A stretch of 64,000 nt of DNA from Streptomyces cellostaticus (GCF_001513965.1 NZ_KQ948018.1:281576-345575); one strand, 5' to 3'. Positions 26,567 to 36,970 are shown, counted from the stretch's first letter. The notes: generated by a model from the sequence alone, not told the origin. A program made the numbers and translations.

Positions 26567-27340
26567 CTACTGGGGCCCGTATTTGCGGCCCGTCCTGGAG
26601 CTGATGCCGCCCATCAGCCCGCGCGGGGTGACCTTCACCAGCCCCATCAGCGCCTTGTACCGGGGGTCCGGGATGGACAGTGTCTTGCCGCGCGCGAGGT
26701 CGGCCAGGGCCGCCGCGACCAGCTTGTCCGCGTCCAGCCACATCCAGCCGGGGATGTTGTCCGTGCCCATCCCGGCCCGCTCGTGGAACTCGGTGCGCAC
26801 GAAGCCCGGGCACAGCGCCATCAGCCGCACCCCGCTGCCGGCCAGGTCCTTGGCCGCGCCCTGGGTGAACTGCACGACCCAGGCCTTCGAGGCGCCGTAT
26901 GTGCCCCGGGGCACGAAGGCCGCCACCGACGCCACGTTCACCACCCCGCCGCGCCCGCGCTCGCGCATCGCCTCGGCCGCCGCCGACGTCAGCCGAAGCA
27001 CCGCCTCGCAGTGCACCTTGAGCATCCTCAGCTCGTCGGCCATGGACACATCGAGATAGCGGCCCTTGTTGCCGAAACCGGCGTTGTTGATCAGCAGGTC
27101 GACCGGGTTCTTCCGGTCCCCGAGCCGCTCGGCCACCACCTCGATGCCCTTGTCCTCGGCCAGGTCGGCGGAGAGCACCTCCGCCTCGATGCCGTGCCGG
27201 TCGTGCAGCTCGGTCGCCTGCTCGCGCAGCCGTTTGGTGTCCCGCGCCACGAGGACGAGGTCATGCCCGTCAGCCGCCAGCCGCCGCGCGAACGCGGCAC
27301 CGATTCCCGCGGTCGATCCCGTAATCAGAGCCGTTGTCAT
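26567..27340 (-). CDS. short-chain dehydrogenase/reductase
   Basis: Classical SDR of 257 residues. The NAD(P)-binding motif is TGSTAGIGAAFARRLA near residues 7-22, NNAGFGN is present, the catalytic tyrosine is in YGASKAWVV with its lysine four residues on, and the serine is in VASVAAFVPRGTYG. R after the first helix (VARDTKRL) favours NADP(H). Substrate unknown. It lies 74 bp upstream of, and in the same direction as, the SnoaL-like gene, so the two may be co-transcribed. Confidence 0.92.
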   Translation of the reverse strand: MTTALITGSTAGIGAAFARRLAADGHDLVLVARDTKRLREQATELHDRHGIEAEVLSADLAEDKGIEVVAERLGDRKNPVDLLINNAGFGNKGRYLDVSMADELRMLKVHCEAVLRLTSAAAEAMRERGRGGVVNVASVAAFVPRGTYGASKAWVVQFTQGAAKDLAGSGVRLMALCPGFVRTEFHERAGMGTDNIPGWMWLDADKLVAAALADLARGKTLSIPDPRYKALMGLVKVTPRGLMGGISSRTGRKYGPQ

Positions 27341-27393
27341 GGCCCAAGGGTAGTGACCCGGACCGACAGCGTCCGCTGTCCGGTGACGGCTCC

Positions 27394-28062
27394 TCAGCGG
27401 GCCTGTCCGGCGACGTACTTGCGGGCGGCGGCCAGCGCCTCGCTGTGCAGCGCCTCGCCCGCCGCGAGCAGCTGCGGCAGCAGCTCCCGCTCGGTGGTGA
27501 CCGCGCGGAACTGCATCGCCGCCGTCACCTCGTGGTCCGGACGGTGCACGATCTCGATCGGATCGCCCGCCCGTATCTCACCCGGTTCGATCACCCGCAG
27601 GTAGGCGCCGGTCGCGCCCTTCCGGGTGAATCTCTTCACCCATCCCCGCTCGCCCAGATGGCCCTGGAACGTACGGCACGGAATCCGCCCCGAGGTCACC
27701 TCCAGAACCACCACGGACCCGATCCGCCAGCGCTCGCCGATCAGCGCCCCGGACACGTCGAGCCCCTCCGTCGTGAGGTTCTCGCCGAAGCAACCATTGG
27801 CCAACGATCGGCCCAGCTCCCGCTCCCAGTCGTCGAGATCCTCGCGCGCGAAGGCGTACACCGCCTGCTCGTCGCCCCCGTGGTGGCGCAGCTCGCACAC
27901 CGTGTCCCCGGCGACCCCGCTCGCGCCGACCCCCTTGGGGCCGGGAGCCGCCACCCGCACCGGGCCCTCGACCGGCCGCTTGTCGATGGCCGTGACACCC
28001 TCCGCCTGGTCCGTGTACGGCACCGGCTGCGGACGGCCTACGTTGACCGAGAGAAGCTTCAT
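27394..28062 (-). CDS. MOSC-domain protein (YiiM-like)
   Basis: Protein of 222 residues containing the molybdenum-cofactor sulfurase C-terminal (MOSC) domain. It begins MKLLSVNVGRPQPVPY, carries VCELRHHGGDEQAVYAFAREDLDDWE and FGENLTTEGLDVSGALIGERWRIG, hallmarks of YiiM-type proteins that help reduce N-hydroxylated compounds with molybdopterin. The usual strictly conserved cysteine appears in GRIPCRTFQ. ATG at 28062 chosen because the domain begins there. It is divergent from the LysR regulator, 80 bp apart. Confidence 0.92.
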   Translation of the reverse strand: MKLLSVNVGRPQPVPYTDQAEGVTAIDKRPVEGPVRVAAPGPKGVGASGVAGDTVCELRHHGGDEQAVYAFAREDLDDWERELGRSLANGCFGENLTTEGLDVSGALIGERWRIGSVVVLEVTSGRIPCRTFQGHLGERGWVKRFTRKGATGAYLRVIEPGEIRAGDPIEIVHRPDHEVTAAMQFRAVTTERELLPQLLAAGEALHSEALAAARKYVAGQAR

Positions 28063-28142
28063 GCCGGCACGGTACGGGAGCGCGTCCCAAAGTGTCGACG
28101 CGATATCGGGCGCCGCACCCAAGCCCAGCTTATGATCAGGGG

Positions 28143-29078
28143 GTGATCGAGGCCCGTCATCTCCGTGTCCTGCGCGCTGTCGCCACCACCGGTTCTTTCT
28201 CGGCGGCGGGGCGCGAACTGGGCTGCACCCAGCCCGCCGTCAGCCAGCAGATGAAGGCCCTGGAAGCCTCGGTCGGCACCCCGCTGCTGGTCCGCAGCGG
28301 CCGCGAGATGCGCCTGACCCAGGCCGGCGAGGCCCTCGTCCGGCACGCCTCCGGGATCCTCGCGGGGCTCACCGCGGCCGAGGAGGAGGTCGCCGCCATC
28401 GCGGGCCTCAGGGCCGGCCGGGTCCGGCTGGTCTCCTTCCCCAGCGGCAGCTCGACCCTGGTCCCGACCGCCCTGGCCGCCCTGCGCGCCGCCCACCCCG
28501 GCACCCGGGTCTCCCTGGAGGAGGCCGAGCCCCCGAAGTCCGTCGAGCTGCTGCGCGAGGGCGACTGCGACCTCGCGCTGGCCTTCCGCTACGAGGGCGC
28601 GGCGGCCGCCGAGGAGTGGGACGACCTCGTCGTACGGCCCCTGCTGATGGACCGCCTGGTCGCCCTGGTGCCCGAACGGCACCGGCTCGCACGCACCGGG
28701 TCCTCGGGGTCCGTCGCCATCGGGGAACTGGCCCAGGAGCCCTGGATCGCGGGCTGTCCGCGCTGCCGCGGCCAATTGGTGGAGGTGTGCGAGAGCGCCG
28801 GCTTCACACCCCGCATCGACTTCGCCACCGACGACTATCCGGCGGTGGTCGGCCTGGTGGGCGCGGGCCTCGGCGTGGCCGTACTGCCGCAGCTCGCGGT
28901 GGAGTCGGTCCGGCCCAGGGGAGTGCGCACGGTGGCGCTGGAGCCGCTCGTGCGGCGGCAGATCGTCGCCCTCACCCTGCCCGACCTGGCGCAGGTGCCG
29001 GCCGTCGCGGCGACGCTGGAGCAACTGGCCCGGGCGGCCGGGCGCGCACAAGGCCCGTCGACAGGAGTCCGCGTGTAG
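28143..29078 (+). CDS. LysR-family transcriptional regulator
   Basis: Regulator of 311 residues with the N-terminal winged HTH (RHLRVLRAVATTGSFSAAGRELGCTQPAVSQQMKALE) and a substrate-binding domain from about residue 90. GTG start at 28143 places the HTH at residue 4. It is divergent from the MOSC gene across 80 bp, the arrangement in which LysR proteins usually control the neighbouring gene. The effector is not predictable. Confidence 0.92.
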   Translation: MIEARHLRVLRAVATTGSFSAAGRELGCTQPAVSQQMKALEASVGTPLLVRSGREMRLTQAGEALVRHASGILAGLTAAEEEVAAIAGLRAGRVRLVSFPSGSSTLVPTALAALRAAHPGTRVSLEEAEPPKSVELLREGDCDLALAFRYEGAAAAEEWDDLVVRPLLMDRLVALVPERHRLARTGSSGSVAIGELAQEPWIAGCPRCRGQLVEVCESAGFTPRIDFATDDYPAVVGLVGAGLGVAVLPQLAVESVRPRGVRTVALEPLVRRQIVALTLPDLAQVPAVAATLEQLARAAGRAQGPSTGVRV

Positions 29079-29144
29079 CGGCCGCCGACAGGGGTCGGGG
29101 CACGCGCGTGCGTGCCCGAAGGGAGTAGTTGCAGAAACGTTCCT

Positions 29145-29474
29145 TCAGGCGTTTGGGGCGGTGCCCCCGCTGGTGGTCGATGCCGACACCAGGCGGTTGC
29201 GTGCCCGTCCCATCAACTCTTCGCGCTCGTCCTCGGTCAGGCCGCCCCAGACTCCGTACGGCTCGCGCACCGCCAGCGCGTGCGCCGCGCACTCCGCACG
29301 GACCGGGCACCTCATGCAGACCTCCTTGGCCGAGTTCTCGCGAGCGCTCCGAGCCGCCCCGCGCTCGCCCTCGGGGTGGAAGAAGAGCGAGCTGTCGACC
29401 CCGCGGCAGGCAGCCAGCAGCTGCCAGTCCCACAGGTCAGCGTTCGGTCCGGGAAGGCGGGAGAAATCTGCCAT
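29145..29474 (-). CDS. whiD: WhiB-family iron-sulfur regulator WhiD
   Basis: Developmental regulator of 109 residues needed for late sporulation in Streptomyces. The four [4Fe-4S] cysteines are C23, C53, C56 and C62 (C-x29-C-x2-C-x5-C), followed by the WhiB turn GVWGGLTEDERE and a basic tail (RARNRL) for DNA or sigma contact. The N-terminus MADFSRLPGPNADLWDWQLL matches WhiD as I recall it. ATG at 29474 chosen; it opens the conserved sequence. It is divergent from bldM over about 380 bp, the known whiD-bldM arrangement. It corresponds in position to whiB3 of Mycobacterium. Confidence 0.94.
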   Translation of the reverse strand: MADFSRLPGPNADLWDWQLLAACRGVDSSLFFHPEGERGAARSARENSAKEVCMRCPVRAECAAHALAVREPYGVWGGLTEDEREELMGRARNRLVSASTTSGGTAPNA

Positions 29475-29703
29475 TACGTGACCCCTTGTAGCCGTTCTGG
29501 GCGGATACGGTGCCAACGACCGTACATCTCCGGTCTAAGGAGATGAAAATATGACTCATTGCGAATCTAGCTCCAGACACTGGGAAACGGGAGCAAAAAC
29601 GGCTAAATGGGTCATAGGTTGTGATGAAAAGTTGAGGGTCCGTCGGGCATGTCTGCACCGTGTCGGCGCCCTCACATAGAGTGCCGAAGACGGCACGCGG
29701 CCC

Positions 29704-29731
29704 CGTAACTCTTTCGAGTGACCGTCGTTGA
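29704..29731 (+). promoter_or_regulatory. BldN-type promoter of bldM (p1)
   Basis: CGTAAC (29704-29709), 16 bp, CGTTGA (29726-29731), about 125 bp upstream of bldM. This matches the hexamers reported for the BldN-dependent promoter of bldM. The rest of the 29475-29855 intergenic space must hold the whiD promoters, which I could not define. Confidence 0.8.
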
Positions 29732-29855
29732 GAGTGCGGAGGCGGTTGAAAGCACAAGCGCTCGGGCAGGCGTCCGAGACGGTCGACCGCACAGGTGACG
29801 ATTCCGTACCAGCCTGGAGGCTCAAGGTGACGCGCATCAGCTGGGGAGGGCGGTC

Positions 29856-30467
29856 ATGACATCCGTCCTCGTCTGCGACGACTCCCCGCTTGCCCGAGAG
29901 GCGCTCCGCCGCGCGGTCGCGACCGTGCCCGGCGTCGAGCGCGTGACGACGGCGGCCAACGGCGAGGAAGTCCTCCGCCGCTGGGGCGCCGACCGCTCCG
30001 ACCTCATCCTGATGGACGTACGCATGCCCGGCCTGGGTGGCGTCGAGACCGTGCGCCGGCTGCTGTCCGCCGACCCGGGCGCGCGCATCATCATGCTCAC
30101 CGTCGCCGAGGACCTCGACGGCGTGGCCCTCGCGGTCGCCGCCGGCGCCCGCGGCTACCTGCACAAGGACGCCTCGCGCGCGGAGCTGCGCGCCACCGTG
30201 ACCCAGGCCCTCGCCGACCCGACCTGGCGCCTTGCCCCGCGCCGCCTCCGCTCGGCCGAGATGGGTGCTGCGCCCACCCTCACCGCGCGTGAGATCCAGG
30301 TGCTGGAGGGCATGAGCCACGGCCGCTCCAACGCCGAGATCGGCCGCGAGCTGTTCCTCTCCGAGGACACCGTCAAGACCCACGCCCGCCGCCTCTTCAA
30401 GAAGCTCGGCGCCTCGGACCGGGCCCACGCGGTGGCACTCGGTTTCCGCTGGGGACTGGTCCGGTAG
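29856..30467 (+). CDS. bldM: orphan response regulator BldM
   Basis: Developmental transcription factor of 203 residues needed for aerial hyphae; as a homodimer, or a heterodimer with WhiI, it controls two gene groups. The receiver domain (residues 1-120) has the DD pair at 8-9, D54 at the phosphorylation position and a conserved K in HKDASR, but it is known to work without phosphorylation. The LuxR-type HTH (LTAREIQVLEGMSHGRSNAEIGRELFLSEDTVKTHARRL) fills the C-terminus. No kinase gene is adjacent. It is controlled by the BldN-type promoter upstream. Confidence 0.96.
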   Translation: MTSVLVCDDSPLAREALRRAVATVPGVERVTTAANGEEVLRRWGADRSDLILMDVRMPGLGGVETVRRLLSADPGARIIMLTVAEDLDGVALAVAAGARGYLHKDASRAELRATVTQALADPTWRLAPRRLRSAEMGAAPTLTAREIQVLEGMSHGRSNAEIGRELFLSEDTVKTHARRLFKKLGASDRAHAVALGFRWGLVR

Positions 30468-30508
30468 GGGGTGGGCCGCGGCGGGGCTGCGGTCCGCCAC
30501 CCCGTGAT

Positions 30509-30534
30509 CCCCGCCTGCCGAGCGGCAGGCGGGG
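30509..30534 (+). terminator. terminator after bldM
   Basis: CCCCGCCTGCC pairs with GGCAGGCGGGG around GAGC, 42 nt after the bldM stop. No clear T-run follows. I see no supportable gene in the rest of 30535-30942; the frame there has Gly/Arg-rich composition without a ribosome-binding site. Confidence 0.7.
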
Positions 30535-30942
30535 GTGGAGCTCGCGCGGGCGCCGTGGGGGGTGGGACCGTGCGCGGGGTCGGGCGTGCATATGGGGCCA
30601 GGACAGCCGGGCTCGGGCCCGCCGGTGTGCTGCCGGTGGGCGAGGTAGCGGGAAGGGGTGGATCCGTCCTGCCCGGAATCCCTCGCTACCCGCATGACCT
30701 GCTGATTTACGCTCCGTCCGTGGGGGCGGATCCAGCACTTTCCCCTCTGCGAATCTCGCGTGGCACGTCGGGGGGGCTGGCGCGGTATCGGGGTGCGGGG
30801 CGGTGGTGGCGGGGGTGTCCGCGGCGGGTGGGCAAGGCGGCCCGCCGGACGCCCGCTGCTCGTTTCGCCGCGGATGCCGCATCCTTGAGGTGTGGAGTCT
30901 CTCGGGGACGAGTCGGTCGAGCGGAAGGGGAGGGCGCAGGGG

Positions 30943-31620
30943 ATGAGTGCCGGCGCACCTGCTCATAACGCTTCGGTGCACAACCATCAGCACGATGCGA
31001 CGGACCGGACGGCCGCAAGGCACCATGGACCGATGCGCGACGACGATGCGGGCACGGCCCACGGGGCGATCGGTGCCCTCGTGCATCGTGCGGTCGACGG
31101 GGACGAGCAGGCCACGCACGATCTGCTCGCCCATGTTCACCCCCTGGCGCTGCGCTACTGCCGCACCCGGCTGTCCCGGCTGCCCGGCGACGCGCGCCAC
31201 TTCGTCGAGGACCTCGCCCAGGAGGTCTGCGTGGCGGTGCTCCTCGCCCTGCCGCGCTACCGCGACACCGGCCGCCCCTTCGAGGCCTTCGTCTTCGCCA
31301 TCGCCTCGCACAAGGTCGCCGACCTCCAGCGCGCCGCGATGCGTCACCCGGGCTCCACGGCCGTCCCCTCGGACGAGATGCCGGAACGCCCCGACGACTC
31401 CCTCGGCCCCGAGGAGCGCGCCCTGCTCAGCAGCGACGCCGAATGGGCCAAGAAGCTGCTGGCCAATCTCCCCGAGAACCAGCGCGAACTGCTCCTGCTG
31501 CGCATCGCCGTGGGCTTGACCGCGGAGGAGACGGGGCAGATGTTGGGAATGTCACCCGGCGCGGTCCGAGTGGCCCAACATCGTGCGCTGAGCCGCCTCA
31601 GGGCGCTTGCCGAACAGTAA
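30943..31620 (+). CDS. shbA: ECF sigma factor of the SigD/ShbA type
   Basis: Sigma factor of 225 residues from ATG 30943, which has GGAGGG upstream; GTG 30892 and ATG 31033 are alternatives. Region 2 ([12 protein letters not shown]...[45 protein letters not shown]) and region 4 ([41 protein letters not shown]) are complete, and about 45 N-terminal residues are His/Ala-rich. Its place between bldM and guaB corresponds to sigD beside guaB2 in M. tuberculosis. I believe it is the orthologue of ShbA, reported to transcribe hrdB in S. griseus. No anti-sigma gene is adjacent. Confidence 0.87.
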   Translation: MSAGAPAHNASVHNHQHDATDRTAARHHGPMRDDDAGTAHGAIGALVHRAVDGDEQATHDLLAHVHPLALRYCRTRLSRLPGDARHFVEDLAQEVCVAVLLALPRYRDTGRPFEAFVFAIASHKVADLQRAAMRHPGSTAVPSDEMPERPDDSLGPEERALLSSDAEWAKKLLANLPENQRELLLLRIAVGLTAEETGQMLGMSPGAVRVAQHRALSRLRALAEQ

Positions 31621-31810
31621 GCGAGATTTTTCCCGCCGCTGCGGCGATCAGCCACGACGGCGCAAACCGCCGGTGCCGAACGCGCATCAGCCCGCTCGCG
31701 CACCGTCGTCCCTGCCTCTCGATGAACAAGTGTGCCGACGGTTCCGTACGAACATACGAAGCCTGAAGTCACCCCGCACCGTGGAATTTGCTAGCGATGC
31801 TTCCCGTTAG

Positions 31811-33361
<1,551 letters not shown>

Positions 33362-33388
33362 CGCACACGCGCGCGTGAAGCCGTGAAA

Positions 33389-33420
33389 GGGGCGGTCCCG
33401 GAGCATCCGGGACCGCCCTT
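33389..33420 (+). terminator. terminator after guaB
   Basis: GGGCGGTCCCGGA pairs with TCCGGGACCGCCC around GCA and is followed by TT, 30 nt after the guaB stop. Confidence 0.85.
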
Positions 33421-33499
33421 GTCGTCCCCAGGGAGGGCCGCTGTCGTACCCGTCGGCGATACTGGGAGACGCTGAAACGCAGAGGGAAAGGCCACAGAC

Positions 33500-34624
33500 G
33501 TGACTGAGATCGAGATCGGGCGCGGCAAGCGCGGCCGCCGGGCGTATGCCTTCGACGACATCGCCGTCGTCCCCAGCCGCCGTACGCGGGACCCGAAGGA
33601 GGTCTCGATCGCCTGGCAGATCGACGCCTACCGCTTCGAGCTGCCGTTCCTGGCCGCCCCCATGGACTCGGTCGTCTCCCCGGCCACCGCGATCCGCATC
33701 GGTGAGCTGGGCGGCCTCGGCGTCCTGAACCTCGAAGGTCTGTGGACGCGGTACGAGGACCCGCAGCCGCTGCTGGACGAGATCGCCGAGCTGCCCGCCG
33801 AGCAGGCGACCCGCCGCCTCCAGGAGATCTATGCGGCTCCCATCAAGGAGGAGCTGATCGGCGCCCGCATCAAGGAGGTGCGCGACTCCGGCGTGGTCAC
33901 GGCGGCCGCGCTCTCCCCGCAGCGCACCGCCCAGTTCTCCAAGGCGGTCGTGGACGCGGGCGTGGACATCTTCGTCATCCGCGGTACGACGGTCTCGGCG
34001 GAGCACGTCTCCCACTCGAGCGAGCCGCTGAACCTGAAGCAGTTCATCTACGAGCTGGACGTCCCGGTGATCGTCGGCGGCTGCGCCACCTACACCGCGG
34101 CCCTGCACCTGATGCGCACCGGCGCGGCCGGTGTCCTGGTGGGCTTCGGCGGCGGCGCCGCGCACACCACGCGCAACGTGCTCGGCATCCAGGTCCCGAT
34201 GGCCACCGCGGTCGCCGACGTCGCCGCTGCCCGCCGTGACTACATGGACGAGTCCGGCGGCCGGTACGTGCACGTGATCGCGGACGGCGGTGTCGGCTGG
34301 TCCGGCGACCTCCCGAAGGCGATCGCCTGCGGCGCCGACGCGGTGATGATGGGCTCCCCGCTCGCCCGGGGCACGGACGCGCCCGGCAAGGGCCACCACT
34401 GGGGCATGGAGGCGGTCAACGAGGAGCTGCCCCGCGGCAAAAAGGTTGACCTGGGCACGGTCGGCACGGTCGAGGAGATCCTCACGGGTCCCTCGCACAC
34501 GCCGGACGGCTCCATGAACTTCTTCGGCGCCCTGCGCCGCGCCATGGCCACGACCGGGTACAGCGAGCTGAAGGAGTTCCAGCGGGTCGAGGTCACGGTC
34601 GCGGACTCGCAGCACCGGCGGTAG
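33500..34624 (+). CDS. guaB3: GuaB3-family IMP dehydrogenase-related protein
   Basis: Second IMPDH-barrel protein, 374 residues, lacking the CBS insert. It begins MTEIEIGRGKRGRRAYAFDDIAVVP, typical of actinobacterial GuaB3. The catalytic loop region is altered: where IMPDH has SICTT, this protein reads FGGGAAHTTRNVLG, without an equivalent cysteine, so GMP-reductase-like or regulatory activity has been discussed for the family rather than IMP oxidation. GTG start at 33500. It follows guaB as in mycobacteria. Confidence 0.92.
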   Translation: MTEIEIGRGKRGRRAYAFDDIAVVPSRRTRDPKEVSIAWQIDAYRFELPFLAAPMDSVVSPATAIRIGELGGLGVLNLEGLWTRYEDPQPLLDEIAELPAEQATRRLQEIYAAPIKEELIGARIKEVRDSGVVTAAALSPQRTAQFSKAVVDAGVDIFVIRGTTVSAEHVSHSSEPLNLKQFIYELDVPVIVGGCATYTAALHLMRTGAAGVLVGFGGGAAHTTRNVLGIQVPMATAVADVAAARRDYMDESGGRYVHVIADGGVGWSGDLPKAIACGADAVMMGSPLARGTDAPGKGHHWGMEAVNEELPRGKKVDLGTVGTVEEILTGPSHTPDGSMNFFGALRRAMATTGYSELKEFQRVEVTVADSQHRR

Positions 34625-34639
34625 TCCGTACGACGTGAG

Positions 34640-34675
34640 GGGGCCGGTCGCCTGGTGGGGTGACCGGCCCCTTTT
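34640..34675 (+). terminator. terminator after guaB3
   Basis: GGGGCCGGTC pairs with GACCGGCCCC and is followed by TTTT. It closes the guaB3 transcript before the gene-free repeat region. Confidence 0.88.
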
Positions 34676-35000
34676 GCATGTCCGAGTGGGCCCGTGGGGG
34701 CGCGTGGGGTGGTCTGGGGGCGCGCGGTTGCCTTCGGGGCGGATACGGGCCGGTGAGCAGGGCCGAGGGCGATAACGTCCGTGACGGCGCCCCAGGTTTC
34801 TGGAGCGCCCCCTTCCAAGGACATGGTTCCGGACCCCGGCTGCTCGGGGCCCGGCCCGATTTCCAACGGACCGCCTACCGGGTCAATGGGCGGCGTCGTG
34901 GAAGGGGGCGCCGATGGGTCGCCATCGCAGGCCCACCCGCTGGGATGGGATCCGTCTGTGGACGGTGAAGTGCCGGAGGAGGTGGATCTTGCGGCTGTTT

Positions 35001-35411
35001 GGATGGTGAGCGGCCGCCCCCACAGAGACTAGGGGCGGACACTCCGTGATCCATCCAGGAGCCTGCCGTAGCGACCAACTGCGGTGGGCTCCACCTTTTT
35101 GGCGGGATGGTGAGCGGCCGCCCCCCGAGAGACTAGGGGCGGACACTCCGTGATCCATCCAGGAGCCCGCTGCAGTGACCGCTGCGGTGGGCTCCACTTT
35201 GTTGGCGTGATGGGTGAGCGGCCGCCCACACAAAGCCTAGGGGCGGACACCCGTAATCCATCAGGAGCCTGCCGTAGCGACCAACTGTGGTGGGCTCCAC
35301 CTTTTTGGCGGGATGGTGAGCGGCCGCCCCCACGGAAACTAGGGGCGGACACTCCGTGATCCATCCAGGAGCCTCCCGCAGTACCCACTGCGGTCGACCC
35401 CACCTGTTTCC
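35001..35411 (+). repeat. four tandem ~104-bp units with conserved, covarying hairpins
   Basis: Head-to-tail units begin at 35001, 35105, 35208 and 35311. Each has an outer stem (GGATGG with CCATCC) around a CCGCCCC/GGGGCGG hairpin, then a second hairpin (GGAGCC/GGCTCC outer, CCGTAG/CTGCGG inner), then a T-run. In unit 3 the outer stem is TGATGG with CCATCA, a compensatory change; the inner stem of hairpin 2 alternates between U-G and C-G. Remaining mismatches are G-U pairs only if the plus strand is transcribed, which suggests a plus-strand RNA. The surrounding 34676-35000 and 35412-35479 hold no convincing gene. Confidence 0.85.
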
Positions 35412-35479
35412 GTAAGGTACCCGCGCCACGCCCCGCGTGCCACCAGCCCCGGGGCTCGGCCCGCCCGCGCGCCCCCCGC

Positions 35480-36688
35480 TCACAACCGATGCGCCGCCCC
35501 CGTGGGCGTAGCACCCCGCGTGTCCAGCAGCAGTTGCGCCTTCACCGAAAGCCCCTGCAGGTCGTACGTCCGGTGCTGCTGGAGCAGGATCGTCAGGTCG
35601 GCGTCGGCAGCCGCCTCGTACAGGGAGTCCGCGCGCGGCAGCGGGCGGTCCAGGACGCTCCACGACGGCACGTACGGGTCGTGGTAGCTGACGGAGGCGC
35701 CCAGCTCCATCAGCCGGATGGCGATCTCCTGGGCGGGCGTGCTCTGCAGGTCGGCGAGGTCGGGCTTGTAGGTGACGCCGAGGAGCAGGATGCGGGCGGC
35801 GCGGGCGGACTTGCCGTGTTCGTTGAGGAGGGCGGCAGCGCGCTGGACGACGTAGCGGGGCATGCGGTGGTTGACCTGCTGGGCCAGTTCCACCAGGCGC
35901 AGTGTGCGGGTCGCATGGCCGGTCAGGTCCTGCGGGACGCCGTGCCCGCCGACCCCCGGGCCCGGCCGGAACGCCTGGAAGCCGTACGGCTTGGTCTCCG
36001 CGCAGCGGATCACGTCCCACAGGTCGACACCCAGCTCGTGGCAGAGGACGGCCATCTCGTTGACGAGCGCGATGTTGACGTGCCGGAAGTTGGTCTCCAG
36101 CAGCTGCACGGTCTCCGCTTCGCGCAGCCCACGCGTGCGTACCACCTTGTCGGTGATCCGCCCGTAGAAGGCTGCTGCCGACTCGGTGCAGGCGGGGGTG
36201 AGGCCCCCGATGACCTTGGGCGTGCCGGCCGGGGTGCGGTCGCGGTTGCCGGGGTCGATCCGGCTGGGCGAGTAGGCGAGGTGGAAGTCGCGGCCGGCGC
36301 GCAGCCCGGAGCCCTTCTCCAGCAGGGGGCGCAGGAACTCCTCCGTGGTTCCGGGGAGCACCGGAGACTCCAGGATGACCGTGGTGTGCGGGCGGAGCTG
36401 TTCGGCCAGGCTGCGGGCGGCCGCCTCCACCTGCCCGAGGTCGAGCGCGCCGTCGGCACCGCGCGGGGTCGGCACGCACAGCACCGCGGTGCGCACCCGG
36501 CCGAGCTGGGCCGGGTCGGTGCCCGGCCGGAAGCCCGCGGCGTGCATCCGGCGCAGCTCGGCCGGGCTGAGGGAGCTCGCCTCCAGGCCGATGGCGTACC
36601 CGATGGTCGGGATGCCTGCGGCGACGGCGGCCTGCGCGAGCGGCAGGCCGTAGGGACCGAGTCCGATGACGGCGAGGTCTGCGGGCAT
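35480..36688 (-). CDS. nucleotide-sugar dehydrogenase homologue lacking the catalytic cysteine
   Basis: UDP-sugar 6-dehydrogenase family protein of 402 residues (WecC/WbpA-like). The N-terminal NAD domain has VIGLGPYGLPLA, the central domain has LLETNFRHVNIALVNEMAVL and ETKPYGFQAFRPGPG, and the C-terminal domain has LLGVTYKPDLADLQSTPA. The catalytic segment, normally GPGVGGHCIP, reads GPGVGGHGVPQD here: glycine replaces the cysteine that forms the thioester in catalysis. The enzyme may be inactive in oxidation, or have changed function. ATG at 36688 opens the Rossmann fold; no strong Shine-Dalgarno precedes it. Convergent with guaB3 and the repeat array, divergent from glpD. Confidence 0.87.
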   Translation of the reverse strand: MPADLAVIGLGPYGLPLAQAAVAAGIPTIGYAIGLEASSLSPAELRRMHAAGFRPGTDPAQLGRVRTAVLCVPTPRGADGALDLGQVEAAARSLAEQLRPHTTVILESPVLPGTTEEFLRPLLEKGSGLRAGRDFHLAYSPSRIDPGNRDRTPAGTPKVIGGLTPACTESAAAFYGRITDKVVRTRGLREAETVQLLETNFRHVNIALVNEMAVLCHELGVDLWDVIRCAETKPYGFQAFRPGPGVGGHGVPQDLTGHATRTLRLVELAQQVNHRMPRYVVQRAAALLNEHGKSARAARILLLGVTYKPDLADLQSTPAQEIAIRLMELGASVSYHDPYVPSWSVLDRPLPRADSLYEAAADADLTILLQQHRTYDLQGLSVKAQLLLDTRGATPTGAAHRL

Positions 36689-36970
36689 GGAGTTGGGCCG
36701 TCCTTCCCAGGAACCGAAGCGGGACCGATGCGCAACCGCTGTGCACAGGGTGAGAGAGCGCTCTGTCACACTAGGAGTAAATATGACCGTTATGCGGGAT
36801 TGTGCTCGTGTGTCTTCCGGCGGTTGTGCGCGAGTTGTCCACAGGTTGGAAGCGCGTGGTGGCTGAAGTCGGGCAAGCCGGTCAGAATTTGGGCATGAGG
36901 AGGGGGTGAACCGGGCTTCGCCCGCCGGGTGCGGCCGACGCGATCGAGTTGTTCGAAGCGGGAGGCAGCG

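Noticed and set aside
30471-30968. 165-codon plus-strand frame between bldM and the sigma gene
   Set aside because: It begins at the bldM stop, runs through the bldM terminator hairpin, lacks a ribosome-binding site and overlaps the sigma gene start.
31721-31765. 14-codon frame in the guaB leader
   Set aside because: No ribosome-binding site and no regulatory codon pattern.
34781-35032. 83-codon acidic, Pro/Gly-rich frame after guaB3
   Set aside because: Composition is not impossible for a protein, but there is no Shine-Dalgarno, no recognisable domain, and the end runs into the repeat array. Possibly a remnant; not enough to call.
35029-36746. Minus-strand frames reading through the 104-bp repeats as repeated peptides (WITECPPLVS-type)
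   Set aside because: The peptides change frame from unit to unit, and base changes preserve stem pairing rather than the amino acids.
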